Shown here piece by piece: positions 44,159-53,887 of a stretch of DNA of 64,000 nt. The position numbers and the translations under genes are program-made. The notes under the pieces are model-generated. The model did not search any database, was not told the DNA's origin, and worked only from the letters and a program-made list of their open reading frames with translations. The DNA is from Pseudofrankia sp. DC12 (GTDB lineage Bacteria > Actinomycetota > Actinomycetes > Frankiales > Frankiaceae). Location: contig NZ_KQ031391.1 in assembly GCF_000966285.1 (NCBI RefSeq), positions 4,634,283-4,698,282 of the forward strand, read 5' to 3'. The stretch's first letter is position 1. Every line of letters starts with the position of its first letter.

Positions 44159-45177
44159 CGATCACAGCCTCCGTCGACGAGTCGGCCGCCACCGCGGCGC
44201 TCGGCCTCGCGGACGTCGCGCCGTCCGGACCCGCCGCCGGCGGCTGGGGCGAACGGCTGCGCCGCGCCGGGCTCGCGGTCCTGGCGGTGGTGCTGGTCTG
44301 CGTGGTCTGGGAGCTGTACAAGCTCGTCGGCTCGCCGCACGGCGGCCGGGTTCTCGGTGTGCCGGTGCTGCCGCGCAACGACGACGTCTCCATGCCGCAC
44401 GTCTGGTCGGTCCTGGCGCAGCTCGGGCACCAGGAGGTCGCCCTCGACGGCAGCCAGACCGTCGGGATGGCCGTGCTCAAGGGCATCTGGTACACGCTGC
44501 GGGTGGCGCTGGCGGGCCTGCTGGCCGGCGTCGTCGTCGGGGTGCTGCTCGCGGTCCTGATGACCCGGCTGCGCATCGTCGAGCGCGGGCTGCTGCCGTA
44601 CATCATCGCCAGCCAGACCGTGCCGCTGATCGCGCTGGCGCCGCTCGTCGCCGGCTGGAGCGGCCAGCTGCACCTGGGCGGGCTGCGCTGGCAGGACTGG
44701 ATGACCGTGGCCCTGATCGCCGCCTACCTGGCGTTCTTCCCGGTCGCGGTCGGGATGCTGCGCGGCCTGCAGTCGCCCGCGGCCAGCTCGGTCGAGCTGA
44801 TGCGCAGCTACGCCGCGTCCTGGCGGCAGACGCTGCTGCGGCTGCGGCTGCCCGCGGCGGTCCCGTTCCTGCTGCCGGCGCTGCGGCTGGCCGCCGCCTC
44901 GGCGGTGATCGGCGCCATCGTGGCGGAGATCTCCACCGGCACCGACGGCGGCGTCGGGCGCCTGATCATCGCCTACTCCCAGTCCGCGACCAGCGACTCG
45001 ACCAAGCTCTACGACGCCGTGCTCGGCGCGGCGGTCACCGGCCTGCTCGTGGCCGGGCTGGTCTCGCTGGTCGAGATCGCGCTGACCTGGCGGCCGGGCC
45101 AGGCGCGGCGGGGCGCGGCCGTCTCGGCGCCGCCGACCGTTGGTAACGCCCCGAAGACCCAGAAGGTGACGACATGA
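44155..45177 (+). CDS. ABC transporter permease (NMT1/THI5-type importer, subunit 1)
   Basis: A 340-residue BPD_transp_1 permease with about six helices and the EAA loop region SVELMRSYAASWRQTLLRLRLP. It starts inside the previous stop (ATGA) and ends by overlapping the ATPase start by 4 bp. It belongs to the SsuC/ThiX/RibX-type family that takes up sulfonates or pyrimidine-like compounds. Confidence 0.85.
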   Translation: MTITASVDESAATAALGLADVAPSGPAAGGWGERLRRAGLAVLAVVLVCVVWELYKLVGSPHGGRVLGVPVLPRNDDVSMPHVWSVLAQLGHQEVALDGSQTVGMAVLKGIWYTLRVALAGLLAGVVVGVLLAVLMTRLRIVERGLLPYIIASQTVPLIALAPLVAGWSGQLHLGGLRWQDWMTVALIAAYLAFFPVAVGMLRGLQSPAASSVELMRSYAASWRQTLLRLRLPAAVPFLLPALRLAAASAVIGAIVAEISTGTDGGVGRLIIAYSQSATSDSTKLYDAVLGAAVTGLLVAGLVSLVEIALTWRPGQARRGAAVSAPPTVGNAPKTQKVTT

Positions 45178-46148
45178 CCGCGCGACCCGCCGGCGGACCC
45201 TCCGGATCGGCCGCGGTCCAGGGCAGCCCCGGCCCGCCCGAGACGGACCCGCCGCCGCCCCGCGAGCGGGACCGGCCAGCCAGCGAGGCGAGCCCGGCGA
45301 CCGCGGTGCCGGCCGTCGCGGTGCGCGGCGTCGACAAGGTCTTCCCGGTGGCCGGTGGTGGGGCGACCGTCGCCCTCGCCGGCATCGACCTGACGGTGGC
45401 CACCGGCGAGTTCGTCTCGCTGATCGGCCCGTCCGGCTGCGGCAAGTCGACGCTGCTGCGCCTGGTCGCCGACCTCGTCGAGCCGACGCGGGGCGAGGTG
45501 CGGGTCTTCGGCGAGCCGGCCCCGGCCGCCCGGGCCGCCCAGCGGTACGGCATCGCGTTCCAGCAGGCGGGGCTGCTGGAGTGGCGTACGGTCGCCGGCA
45601 ACGTCGAGCTGCCCCTGCAGGTGCACGGCGTGGGCAGGAAGGACCGCCGGGCCCGCGCCCGCGAACTGCTCGACCTGGTCGGCCTCAGCGACTTCGCCGG
45701 GCACTGGCCGGCCCAGCTTTCCGGCGGCATGCAGCAGCGGGTGGCGATCGCTCGAGCCCTGGCCGAACGCCCGCCGTTGCTGCTGCTCGACGAGCCGTTC
45801 GGCGCGCTGGACGAGATGACCCGCGAGCGGATGCAGAGTGAGCTGGCCCGGATTCGCCACGAGACCGGGACCACGGTCATCCTGGTCACCCACTCGATCC
45901 CGGAGGCGGTGTTCCTCTCCGACCGGGTGGCGGTGATGTCGCCGCGGCCCGGCCGGATCACGGACATCATCGACGTCGACCTGCCCGGCCGGCTCGGGCC
46001 CGGTCGCGGCGGCGAGGGCGAGCCGGCGCCGCCGGGGGAGACCGGCGGGCCGACCGCCGCGGACGCCGACGACGTGCGCGAACAGGCCGCCTTCTTCGCC
46101 GCGGTGACCGCGGTGCGCGAGGCGCTGCGGGCCGGAGGCGGGACGTGA
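45174..46148 (+). CDS. ABC transporter ATP-binding protein (NMT1/THI5-type importer)
   Basis: A 324-residue SsuB/ThiZ-like ATPase: Walker A GPSGCGKST, FQQAGLLEWRTVAGNVELPL (the family's Q-loop region), signature LSGGMQQRVAIARAL, Walker B LLLLDEPFGALDEMT, switch His in VTHSIPEAV. The first 45 residues are Pro-rich and probably disordered. It overlaps both neighbours by 4 bp. Confidence 0.9.
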   Translation: MTARPAGGPSGSAAVQGSPGPPETDPPPPRERDRPASEASPATAVPAVAVRGVDKVFPVAGGGATVALAGIDLTVATGEFVSLIGPSGCGKSTLLRLVADLVEPTRGEVRVFGEPAPAARAAQRYGIAFQQAGLLEWRTVAGNVELPLQVHGVGRKDRRARARELLDLVGLSDFAGHWPAQLSGGMQQRVAIARALAERPPLLLLDEPFGALDEMTRERMQSELARIRHETGTTVILVTHSIPEAVFLSDRVAVMSPRPGRITDIIDVDLPGRLGPGRGGEGEPAPPGETGGPTAADADDVREQAAFFAAVTAVREALRAGGGT

Positions 46149-47149
46149 GCCCGACGGGCGCGCCGGCGCTGGACACCGGCGCCACGCCGGCCGGGCGTAC
46201 CCGTCACGCCACGCGTCTCGGCCGATGGTCCAAGGGCCGCCTGGCCGTCGTCCTGCCGCCGGTGGTGGTAGGCGTCGTCGGGATCACGGCGTGGGAGGGC
46301 TACGTGCGGGCCTACCACATCCAGCCCTACCTGCTGCCCGCGCCGTCGGAGATCTGGACGCAGTTCCGGCACAGCTTCCGGGTCATCGTCCAGACGTCGC
46401 GGGCGACCGGGGCGAACGCGGTCGTCGGTCTGGTGGTCGGCCTGGTCGCCGGCCTGCTCGGGGCGGTGGTGGCCGCCAGGTCGAAGATCGTCGACGGGCT
46501 GCTCGGGCCGCTCGCGGCGGCGATGAACGCCGTTCCGATCATCGCGCTGGCCCCGCTGTTCAACACGATGTTCTCGACGACCTCCGCGGTGCCACGCCGC
46601 CTGGTGGTCGCGATCGTGGTCTTCTTCCCGGTGTTCGTGAACACTGTGCGGGGGCTGCGCCAGGTGCCGGACGTGCAGCGCGAGCTGATGCGCTCGCTGG
46701 CCGTCGGGCCGTGGCGGTTCGCCCGGACGGTCCAGCTTCCCGGGGCCGTCCCCTACATCTTCACCGGCTTCCGGCTGGCGTCGTCGCTGGCGGTGATCGC
46801 GGCGGTGGTGTCCGAGTACTTCGGCGGCCGGCAGAACGGGCTCGGCTCCCGGATCACCTCGGCGGCGTCGAACACCGCCTATCCCCGGGCCTGGGCCTTC
46901 GTGGCCGCGGCCTGTGTGCTCGGGCTCGCCGTCTACCTCGTCGCCGGGCTCCTGGAGTGGCTCGCGACCCCGTGGCGGCGGGGTGGCTCGGCCGGCTGGT
47001 CACGCCGGGGCGGCTCGGCGGGCGGCCGTCCCGCCGCGGCGGCGGCCGGCTCCGCGGCGGCGGCGGCCGGCTCCGCGGCGGCGGCGGCCGGCCCGGCCGA
47101 CGGCACGACCGAACAGGCAGCGGCGACGGACGGGCGCCAACGGGCATAG
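46145..47149 (+). CDS. ABC transporter permease (NMT1/THI5-type importer, subunit 2)
   Basis: A 334-residue second permease with six helices and an EAA loop (LMRSLAVGPWRFARTVQLPGA). GTG start overlaps the ATPase stop (GTGA). The C-terminal 70 residues are low complexity: GGSAG and Ala-rich repeats (AAAAAGSAAAAAGS) from an 18-bp DNA repeat at about 47035-47095. This tail is not part of the family. Confidence 0.85.
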   Translation: MSPTGAPALDTGATPAGRTRHATRLGRWSKGRLAVVLPPVVVGVVGITAWEGYVRAYHIQPYLLPAPSEIWTQFRHSFRVIVQTSRATGANAVVGLVVGLVAGLLGAVVAARSKIVDGLLGPLAAAMNAVPIIALAPLFNTMFSTTSAVPRRLVVAIVVFFPVFVNTVRGLRQVPDVQRELMRSLAVGPWRFARTVQLPGAVPYIFTGFRLASSLAVIAAVVSEYFGGRQNGLGSRITSAASNTAYPRAWAFVAAACVLGLAVYLVAGLLEWLATPWRRGGSAGWSRRGGSAGGRPAAAAAGSAAAAAGSAAAAAGPADGTTEQAAATDGRQRA

Positions 47150-47351
47150 GCGGCAGACAAGCGGCGAACCGGGCCGCCAGGCGGGCGGCGTTGCCCGTGG
47201 ACATCCGGTTCGTCGGCGGGCGGCGTGGCCCGGTGGATCTTCTTCGCGAGGTACGGGCGGCGTGGCCCGCGGGATCGGCTGGAGAGCCGTGTCGGGCCTG
47301 AAGCGTCGCCACTGGCGCGCCCGGCGCGGCCAGGGAGTACCGGAGGGGTAC

Positions 47352-48497
47352 ATGAAACGACGGTTGGCCGGGGGGCTCGCCGCGGGACTCGCCGTGGCGC
47401 TCGCACTCGCGGCGTGTGGCTCGAGTTCCAGCGGCGGCGGCAGCGCAGGCGGCACGTCTTCGGGGCTGACGCCGGTGAAGCTGCAGCTGCAGTGGTTCAC
47501 CCAGGCTCAGTTCGCCGGCTACATCGCGGCGGAGAAGAAGGGCTACTACAAGGACGCCGGCCTCGATGTGAAGATCCTCGAGGGCGGCACCGACATCGTC
47601 CCGCAGACCGTGCTGGCCCAGGGCAAGGCCGACTACGCGATCGCCTGGGTGCCCAAGGCGCTGGCGTCCCGGGAGCAGGGCGCGCAGATCACCGACGTCG
47701 CGCAGATCTTCCAGCGGTCCGGCACGCTGCAGGTCAGCTTCAAGGACAAGAACATCACCGGGCCGGCCGACCTGAAGGGCAAGAAGGTCGGTGACTGGGG
47801 GTTCGGCAACGAGTACGAGCTGTTCGCCGGGATGACCAAGGCCAAGGTCGACCCGTCCAAGGACATCACGCTGGTCCAGCAGCAGTTCGACATGAAGGGC
47901 CTGCTGTCGGGCGACATCGACGCCGCCCAGGCGATGAGCTACAACGAGTACGCCCAGGTGCTGGAGGCGACGAACCCGGCCACCGGCAAGCTCTACCAGC
48001 CGAGCGACTTCAACGTCATCAACTGGAACGACGTCGGCACCGCGATGCTGCAGGACGCCATCTGGGCGAATACGTCCAAACTGCAGAGCGACAAGAAGTA
48101 CCAGGACACAACGACGAAATTCGTCGAAGCGTCCATGAAGGGCTGGATCTACTGCCGCGACAACGCGTCCGACTGCCGTGACATGGTGGTCGCCGCCGGG
48201 TCGAAGCTCGGCGCCAGCCACCAGCTGTGGCAGATGAACGAGATCAACAAGCTGATCTGGCCGTCGCCCAACGGCATCGGCCTGATCGACAAGGCGGCCT
48301 GGGACCAGACCGTCTCGATCGCCAAGGGCACCAAGAACGCTGATGGGCAGACCGTCCTCACCAAGGACCCTGAAGGTCTCGCCTACACGAACGACTACGT
48401 CAACAAGGCACTGGCCGACCTCAAGGCAGGCGGGGTCGACGTCGCCGGCACCGGCTTCAAGCCGCAGACCGTGACTCTCGCGCCGAACGGCGCCTGA
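47352..48497 (+). CDS. ABC transporter substrate-binding lipoprotein (NMT1/THI5-like)
   Basis: A 381-residue lipoprotein: signal peptide with lipobox LALAAC (Cys22), Ser/Gly linker, then an NMT1/THI5-type domain (VKLQLQWFTQAQFAGYIAAE, KKGYYKDAGLDVKIL, GADYAIAW-like pocket). This fold binds thiamine-pyrimidine precursors and related compounds. Its place among pyrimidine-degradation genes suggests a pyrimidine or ring-opened product as ligand. ATG at 47352 follows GGAGGGG. Confidence 0.88.
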   Translation: MKRRLAGGLAAGLAVALALAACGSSSSGGGSAGGTSSGLTPVKLQLQWFTQAQFAGYIAAEKKGYYKDAGLDVKILEGGTDIVPQTVLAQGKADYAIAWVPKALASREQGAQITDVAQIFQRSGTLQVSFKDKNITGPADLKGKKVGDWGFGNEYELFAGMTKAKVDPSKDITLVQQQFDMKGLLSGDIDAAQAMSYNEYAQVLEATNPATGKLYQPSDFNVINWNDVGTAMLQDAIWANTSKLQSDKKYQDTTTKFVEASMKGWIYCRDNASDCRDMVVAAGSKLGASHQLWQMNEINKLIWPSPNGIGLIDKAAWDQTVSIAKGTKNADGQTVLTKDPEGLAYTNDYVNKALADLKAGGVDVAGTGFKPQTVTLAPNGA

Positions 48498-48768
48498 GCC
48501 GCGCCGGCCGGTCCCGAACGGCTCCCCGCCGGTCGGGACCGGCCGGAACCATGATCACCCGGCTTGCCCGGCGGCGCGCACCCCACCCGCGACCGCCGAG
48601 CGAGCCGGTCCGGTGTGTCGGGCATCCTGGCGCAGTGGGTCGTCTCGGGCACCAACCTCAGGTTTCCTTGGGGGCGGGACTTCCCGGCGACCGGTGCACA
48701 GGTGCGCGCTCGGCCCCTCGAGCGGGCCCCTCGATGGCAGGCCCTGGGCGGCAAGGAGGCAGCGGGTC

Positions 48769-50103
48769 ATGAACAGCAGGACCTACGACGACGACCGCAA
48801 GCACGTCTTCCACTCGTGGTCGGCGCAGGCGGCGTTGACCCCGCTGGTGGTGAACCGGGCCGAGGGCAGCTGCTTCTGGGACGAGTCCGGTCGCCGTTAC
48901 CTGGACTTCTCATCCCAGCTGGTGAATGCCAACATCGGCCACCAGCACCCGAAGATCATCGAAGCCATCATCGAGCAGGCCGGCAAGCTGACCACGATCG
49001 CTCCGTTCCACGCGAACGAGGCCCGCTCGGAGGCCGCGCGGCTCATCGCGTCGCACGCGCCCGGCGACCTCGACAAGGTCTTCTTCACCAACGGCGGCGC
49101 CGAGGCGACCGAGAACGCGGTGCGGATGGCCCGCCTCGTCACCGGCCGCCACAAGGTTCTCTCGACCTACCGCTCGTATCACGGCGCCACCGGGGGCTCG
49201 ATCGTCCTCACCGGTGAGCCGCGCCGCTGGGCGAGCGAGCCGGGGATGTCGGGCGTCGTCCACTTCTACGGGCCCTACCCGTACCGTTCGCCGTTCTACG
49301 CCGACAGCGCCGAGCAGGAGGGCGAGCGCGCGCTCGCGCACCTCGCCGATGTGATCGCCATGGAGGGCGCGCAGACGGTCGCCGCCGTGCTGCTGGAGAC
49401 CGTCGTCGGCACGAACGGCATCCTCGTCCCGCCGGACGGCTACCTGGCCGGGGTGCGCGAGCTGTGCGACCGGTACGGCATCCTGCTGATCCTGGACGAG
49501 GTGATGTCCGGGTTCGGTCGCTGCGGTGAGTGGTTCGCCGCCGACCACTGGAACATCGTCCCGGACCTGATCTGCTTCGCCAAGGGCGTCAACTCGGGCT
49601 ACGTCCCGCTGGGCGGCGTCATCATGGGCCCGAAGGTCGCGGACGCGTTCGCGACCCGCCCCTATCCGGGCGGCCTGACGTACTCCGGCCACCCGTTGGC
49701 CTGTGCGGCCGCGGTCGGCTCGATCCGGGCCTTCGAGGAGGAGGGCATCGTCGAGCACGCCCGGATGCTCGGAACCGAGGTAATCGGGCCGGAGCTGGCG
49801 AAGTTCGCCGCCAACCACCCGAGCGTCGGCGAAGTCCGCGGCCTCGGCGTCTTCTGGGCGATCGAGCTGGTCCGTGACCGGGAGACCCGGGAGCCGCTTG
49901 TCCCGTTCAACGCGGCCGGCCCCGACGCGGCCCCGATGGCGGCCTTCATCGGCGCGTGCAAGGAGCGCGGCCTCTGGCCGTTCACCCACTTCAACCGGAC
50001 CCACGTCGTCCCGCCCTGCACCATCACCGTCGGCGAGCTCCGCGAAGGCCTGGCCATCCTCGACGACGCCCTCACCGTCGCCGACGGCCACTACACGGGC
50101 TGA
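48769..50103 (+). CDS. Class III aminotransferase (beta-alanine / omega-amino acid type)
   Basis: A 444-residue PLP enzyme of fold type I: FTNGGAEATENAVRMAR, YRSYHGATGGS, DEVMSGFGRCGEW and the PLP Lys272 in CFAKGVNSGYVPLGG. Class III enzymes of this type transfer the amino group of beta-alanine or beta-aminoisobutyrate to pyruvate or 2-oxoglutarate. The semialdehyde product is the substrate of the mmsA product upstream. ATG follows AAGGAGG. It closes the pyrimidine locus. Confidence 0.87.
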   Translation: MNSRTYDDDRKHVFHSWSAQAALTPLVVNRAEGSCFWDESGRRYLDFSSQLVNANIGHQHPKIIEAIIEQAGKLTTIAPFHANEARSEAARLIASHAPGDLDKVFFTNGGAEATENAVRMARLVTGRHKVLSTYRSYHGATGGSIVLTGEPRRWASEPGMSGVVHFYGPYPYRSPFYADSAEQEGERALAHLADVIAMEGAQTVAAVLLETVVGTNGILVPPDGYLAGVRELCDRYGILLILDEVMSGFGRCGEWFAADHWNIVPDLICFAKGVNSGYVPLGGVIMGPKVADAFATRPYPGGLTYSGHPLACAAAVGSIRAFEEEGIVEHARMLGTEVIGPELAKFAANHPSVGEVRGLGVFWAIELVRDRETREPLVPFNAAGPDAAPMAAFIGACKERGLWPFTHFNRTHVVPPCTITVGELREGLAILDDALTVADGHYTG

Positions 50104-50116
50104 GCCCGAGGAGGCC

Positions 50117-50135
50117 GAGTCATGCCTGGTGGCCG
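50117..50135. repeat. 19-bp inverted repeat flanking trmO (partner at 50729-50747)
   Basis: GAGTCATGCCTGGTGGCCG here is exactly complementary to 50729-50747, with trmO between them. A third, imperfect relative lies at 50695-50715 (GAGCCATGCCTGGCGGC). Directly after trmO, the 10-bp unit GGTGACGTCC occurs three times from 50654. The repeats could be a REP-type family or the ends of a small mobile unit. Confidence 0.65.
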
Positions 50136-50193
50136 GACGAGGGCCGAGATCCGTGGCCACGAGGTATGACCCAACCCGAGAGGTAGGCGTTGG

Positions 50194-50658
50194 ATGGACC
50201 TGTTCCAGGTAGCGGCGCTGGGGTTCGTGCGGTCACCCCGCACGGCGGCGGTCGATGACGACTGGGCGCCGGTTGAGGCCGTGATCGAGCTCGACCCGGC
50301 CGCGGTGACGGTCGAGGCCACCCGCGGGCTGGCGGAGTTCTCGCACCTGGAGGTGCTATTCCTGTTCCACCTGGTCGACGAGGCGAAGGTGGAGCGCGGT
50401 GCCCGTCATCCGCGCGGCAACCGGTCGTGGCCGGAGGCCGGCGTGCTGGCGCAGCGCAACAAGGACCGGCCGAACCGGCTGGGCGTCACGACCTGCGAGC
50501 TGGTCGCGGTGACCGGCCTGACCGTGACGGTGTGCGGCCTGGACGCGGTCGAGGGCACTCCCGTCCTCGATCTCAAGCCCTACTTCGCCGAGTTCGCCCC
50601 ACGCTCCGAGGTCCGCCAGCCCGCCTGGAGCCATGAGCTGATGGCCACCTACTGGTGA
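50194..50658 (+). CDS. trmO: tRNA(t6A37) N6-methyltransferase TrmO-like (UPF0066)
   Basis: A 154-residue protein of the TsaA/UPF0066 fold: ALGFVRSPR at the N-terminus, FSHLEVLFLFHLVD, AQRNKDRPNRLGVTTCEL (SAM/tRNA contact motif RPNxLG) and VLDLKPYFAEF. It corresponds to the methyltransferase domain of TrmO, which methylates t6A at position 37 of tRNA(Thr). The C-terminal extension of enterobacterial TrmO is absent. It is not linked by function to its neighbours. Confidence 0.85.
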   Translation: MDLFQVAALGFVRSPRTAAVDDDWAPVEAVIELDPAAVTVEATRGLAEFSHLEVLFLFHLVDEAKVERGARHPRGNRSWPEAGVLAQRNKDRPNRLGVTTCELVAVTGLTVTVCGLDAVEGTPVLDLKPYFAEFAPRSEVRQPAWSHELMATYW

Positions 50659-51648
50659 CGTCCGGTGACGTCCGGTGACGTCCCGCGGTGTCGAGCCATG
50701 CCTGGCGGCTTCCGGGGCTGGCCCGCTTCGGCCACCAGGCATGACTCACCTCGCACGACGGCCCGGGTCGGCGGCAGCTGGCCGGCGCGTCGGCGCGGCG
50801 CTGGTCGATGGTGCCGCCTCGTCCGGCTCCGTCGGACAGCACGGTTCTAGCGGTCCCGATCGATCCCGCCGTGACAGATCTCACCTACACACCCGTTGGC
50901 GCCGATAAAACCCGGTGGCCTGCCGGGTTAGGCGCGCTGCGCCCCGAGAGCCCCTTTTGATCTTGTTTGTCCGGGACGGTAGGGTTGTGTCCGTGCGGCA
51001 GCCGTTTCCCCATCCGGACCGTGACCCGTGTTGGGATCCGTGGTCGCGCCACTCCGAAGGTGTCAAAGGTTCCTGCCTCCGGATGGTGGACTCGGTGGGG
51101 GGCATCTCTTTGGTCGTTCGCCCCGGTGACCCGGTGGCCCTCGGTTCCGCGTGAGCGACCCGTTGTCGGCGGGCGACGATTGTCACAACGGTGTCACAGT
51201 TGTGTCCCGCCGGATGTCCGGGCCATGTCCTTATCACAGCTACGGTGTCTGCATCATGTCGCCGCTGTGTCATTCCGGCCCGATTCACAGCCGTAAATCA
51301 AATGAATGGTTGGCCGGGGGCCGCAAGATGCGCTCTGGGTAATCGTTCCGTACCCTTCGGTGGACGAGTATCGGCCGTGCGCCACCGGCGTAGGTGCGTG
51401 ATGTCATCCACCTGACCATGGACGGGATCGCCGGGGGGCGGTGAAATGATGGGGCTGCCCGGGGGCGTGGCATCGACGCGCACCCGCGGCTCGAGGATGA
51501 CCGCAAGGGTGTTGTCGGGCAGTTGGGATTTCTGGGGGGTCATGGCGTCCCCCCGTCACCCTGGGTGGGTGGCCCCACGACCGCCGGCCGCGACGCGGTC
51601 GGCCGCACAGTGGGCCTGGCGCCCGACGCGACCGGAGGTGTGTGAGGC
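50659..51648. other. 990-bp gene-poor stretch upstream of the hopanoid cluster
   Basis: No convincing CDS is seen. A hairpin AACCCGG (50909-50915) and CCGGGTT (50923-50929) follows an A-run and may be a terminator. The part from 50890 to 51440 is less GC-rich than the surroundings and holds CACAAC/GTTGTG dyads around 51180-51210 (TGTCACAACGG, GTGTCACAGTTG). Short frames in it show no recognisable domain. It may hold the promoter of the SDR-hpn operon or a non-coding RNA. Confidence 0.4.
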
Positions 51649-52479
51649 GTGAGCACCCGCTCTCGTCCTGCTGTCCAGGATCGGGCCTCCCGCCCGGTGA
51701 TCAGCAGGGCTCGGGCGGCCGCGTCCGCTCCCTGGCCACCACGGACGGCACTCGTCACCGGCGCCTCCAGCGGGATCGGCCGCGCGGCCGCTCTCAGGCT
51801 CGCCCAGGACGACACCAAGACCCTCCTCATCGGCCGTAACGGTGTGGCCCTCGACGAGGTGGCCGCGGCGACCGGTGGCCACCGGTTCGCCACGGACCTG
51901 ACCACGGTGGGCGCGGAGACCGCGGTCGCCGCGCGGGCCACCGAGCTGCTCGGTCACGTCGACCTGCTGGTCCTGTCGGCGGGTATCGGTGCCGCCGGGC
52001 CGTTCGAGGTGATGTCCCCGAACGCGCTGCGGGACCTGGTCACCGTCAACGTGCTCGCGCCGATGATGTTGGTCCGGGCGGTCCTGCCGGCGATGCTCGA
52101 CCGCGGCGAGGGTCGCATCCTGCTGGTGGGCAGCGTCGCGGGCGCGCTGGGGGTGCGCGGCGAGGTCGCCTACTCCGCCAGCAAGGCGGCGCTGGTGGGC
52201 TTCGCCGACGCGCTGCGCTCCGAGGTCCGAGGACGCGGCATCCTGGTCACCCTCTGCTTACCGGGCGCCGTGGACACACCGTTCTTCCACCGCCGTGGCG
52301 CCCCGTACGTCCGCCGGTGGCCCAAGGCGATCCCCCCGAGCCTGGTCGCGGACCGCATGCTCGCCGGCGTCGCGCGCGGCGACGCCGAGGTATGGGTGCC
52401 AGGGTGGATGTCGCTGGCCGCGCGCGTGCACGGGGCGGCGCCGCCGCTCTACCGCAGGCTGGCCAACGTGTTCGGATAG
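51649..52479 (+). CDS. SDR family oxidoreductase at the head of the hopanoid cluster
   Basis: A 276-residue short-chain dehydrogenase: TGASSGIGRAAALRLA, LSAGIGAAGP, catalytic Ser in LVGSVAGALG, YSASKAALVGFADAL. Arg63 and Asn64 after the second strand (IGRNG) favour NADP(H). About 35 extra residues precede the Rossmann fold. GTG start with GGAGG upstream. The place before hpnC suggests a role in lipid or isoprenoid modification, but no function is documented for this gene. Confidence 0.8.
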   Translation: MSTRSRPAVQDRASRPVISRARAAASAPWPPRTALVTGASSGIGRAAALRLAQDDTKTLLIGRNGVALDEVAAATGGHRFATDLTTVGAETAVAARATELLGHVDLLVLSAGIGAAGPFEVMSPNALRDLVTVNVLAPMMLVRAVLPAMLDRGEGRILLVGSVAGALGVRGEVAYSASKAALVGFADALRSEVRGRGILVTLCLPGAVDTPFFHRRGAPYVRRWPKAIPPSLVADRMLAGVARGDAEVWVPGWMSLAARVHGAAPPLYRRLANVFG

Positions 52480-52654
52480 CGAGCGCGCCGGTCGCCGGCT
52501 CGCCGTCGGCGACGTCACGCCGCCCTGACCCGGCGCGCGCCCATCGGCCCGGCTTCCCCTCGACCCCTCAGCAGCGGGCGGACCCGCGCCAAACCCGACC
52601 AGGAACCTGGCCGCGGCCCGCGAGCCCCCGAGACTTCAGGAGAACGAGAGGCGC

Positions 52655-53887
52655 ATGACCCCCATCGACGCCCGGACCGCCGCCCCCGGCCGGCGGGCAG
52701 AGCCGGCCGGTATCACCGATATCGCGACCTCCACCGATGAGGTGCTGCGTGCCGCGTACGGGGAGAACTTCCCGGTGTCGCCCGTCGTGCTGCCCGCCGC
52801 CATTCGCGAGCACTTCAAGGCCATCTACGGGTTCGCCCGCCTGGTCGACGACATCGGCGACGAGGCCCCCGGCGACCGGCTCGCCCTGCTCGACCAGCTC
52901 GCGGCCGACCTGGAGCGGATCTGGACCGGCGCGGGACCGGCGCTGCCGGTGCACCAGCGGCTGGCGACGACGGTGACGGCCTGCGACCTGCCGGCCGAGC
53001 CGTTCCTGCGGCTGATCGAGGCGAACCGGCTGGACCAGCGGGTCACCCGCTACCCGGCCTTCGACGACCTGCTGCGCTACTGCACCCTGTCGGCCGACCC
53101 GATCGGGCGGATGGTGCTCGGGGTGCTCGGCAAGGCCACGCCCGACCGGCTGATCCTCTCCGACCGGGTCTGCACCGCGCTGCAGCTGGCCGAGCACCTG
53201 CAGGACGTCGCCGAGGACTACGCGGCCGGGCGGATCTACCTGCCGCTGGAGGACCTCGACACCTTCGGCGTCGCCGAGACCGACCTCGCCGCGCCGACCG
53301 CGTCGCCGGCGCTGCGCAACCTGATGGCCTTCCAGGTCGCCAGGGCGACGACGATCCTGGACCAGGGCGCGCCGCTGGCCAGCCTGCTGGACGGCCGGAT
53401 GAGGCTGGCCATCGCCGGCTTCATCGGTGGGGGCCGCGCGGCGCTGCACGCGGTCCGCCAGGCCGGCTATGAGGTGCTCGGCGGCGCTCCGAAGGCGAGC
53501 AAGCCCCGACTGGCCGGGGCCGCGCTGTGGGTGGCGGCCCGTGCCTATACGCCGTCGATGCGCGCCGGCGCGGCCGCGGCCGGCGGCCTGCCTCCGCTGT
53601 GCGAGTCACCGCCGCCGTCGCCGAACCCGGTGCGAGCCACGGCAGTCCCGGCTGTTTCGGTTGCAGCCAAGGCGGAACCGGCTCGCGCGACAAGCCCGGC
53701 GGCCCGGCGGGCCACCTCGGTGCCAGCCCCGGCCGTCGCGGCGACCACCCTTTCGGGCGTCGTGACCGGCGCCGACCTGGGGAACACCGAGAGCGGGTCC
53801 GTGAACGAGCCGGCCAGCGCCTGGCCTGCGATGACTCAGGCTGACAGCCGGCACAGCCGGCGAGGTGACGAGGGGGAGGCCTCATGA
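52655..53887 (+). CDS. hpnC: Hydroxysqualene synthase HpnC
   Basis: A 410-residue squalene/phytoene-synthase fold protein: FARLVDDIGDEAPGDR (first Asp-rich motif), YCTLSADPIGRMVL, EHLQDVAEDYAAGRIYLP (second motif). It belongs to the HpnC group that converts presqualene diphosphate to hydroxysqualene. After about residue 290 there is a 110-residue Ala/Pro/Ser-rich tail that the family does not have. ATG at 52655; the stop overlaps hpnD by 4 bp (ATGA). First gene of the tightly packed hpn run. Confidence 0.9.
   Translation: MTPIDARTAAPGRRAEPAGITDIATSTDEVLRAAYGENFPVSPVVLPAAIREHFKAIYGFARLVDDIGDEAPGDRLALLDQLAADLERIWTGAGPALPVHQRLATTVTACDLPAEPFLRLIEANRLDQRVTRYPAFDDLLRYCTLSADPIGRMVLGVLGKATPDRLILSDRVCTALQLAEHLQDVAEDYAAGRIYLPLEDLDTFGVAETDLAAPTASPALRNLMAFQVARATTILDQGAPLASLLDGRMRLAIAGFIGGGRAALHAVRQAGYEVLGGAPKASKPRLAGAALWVAARAYTPSMRAGAAAAGGLPPLCESPPPSPNPVRATAVPAVSVAAKAEPARATSPAARRATSVPAPAVAATTLSGVVTGADLGNTESGSVNEPASAWPAMTQADSRHSRRGDEGEAS

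Noticed and set aside
47035..47095. Functional domain in the Ala/Gly-rich tail of the second importer permease
   Set aside because: It is the product of an 18-bp GC-rich DNA repeat with no conserved residues.
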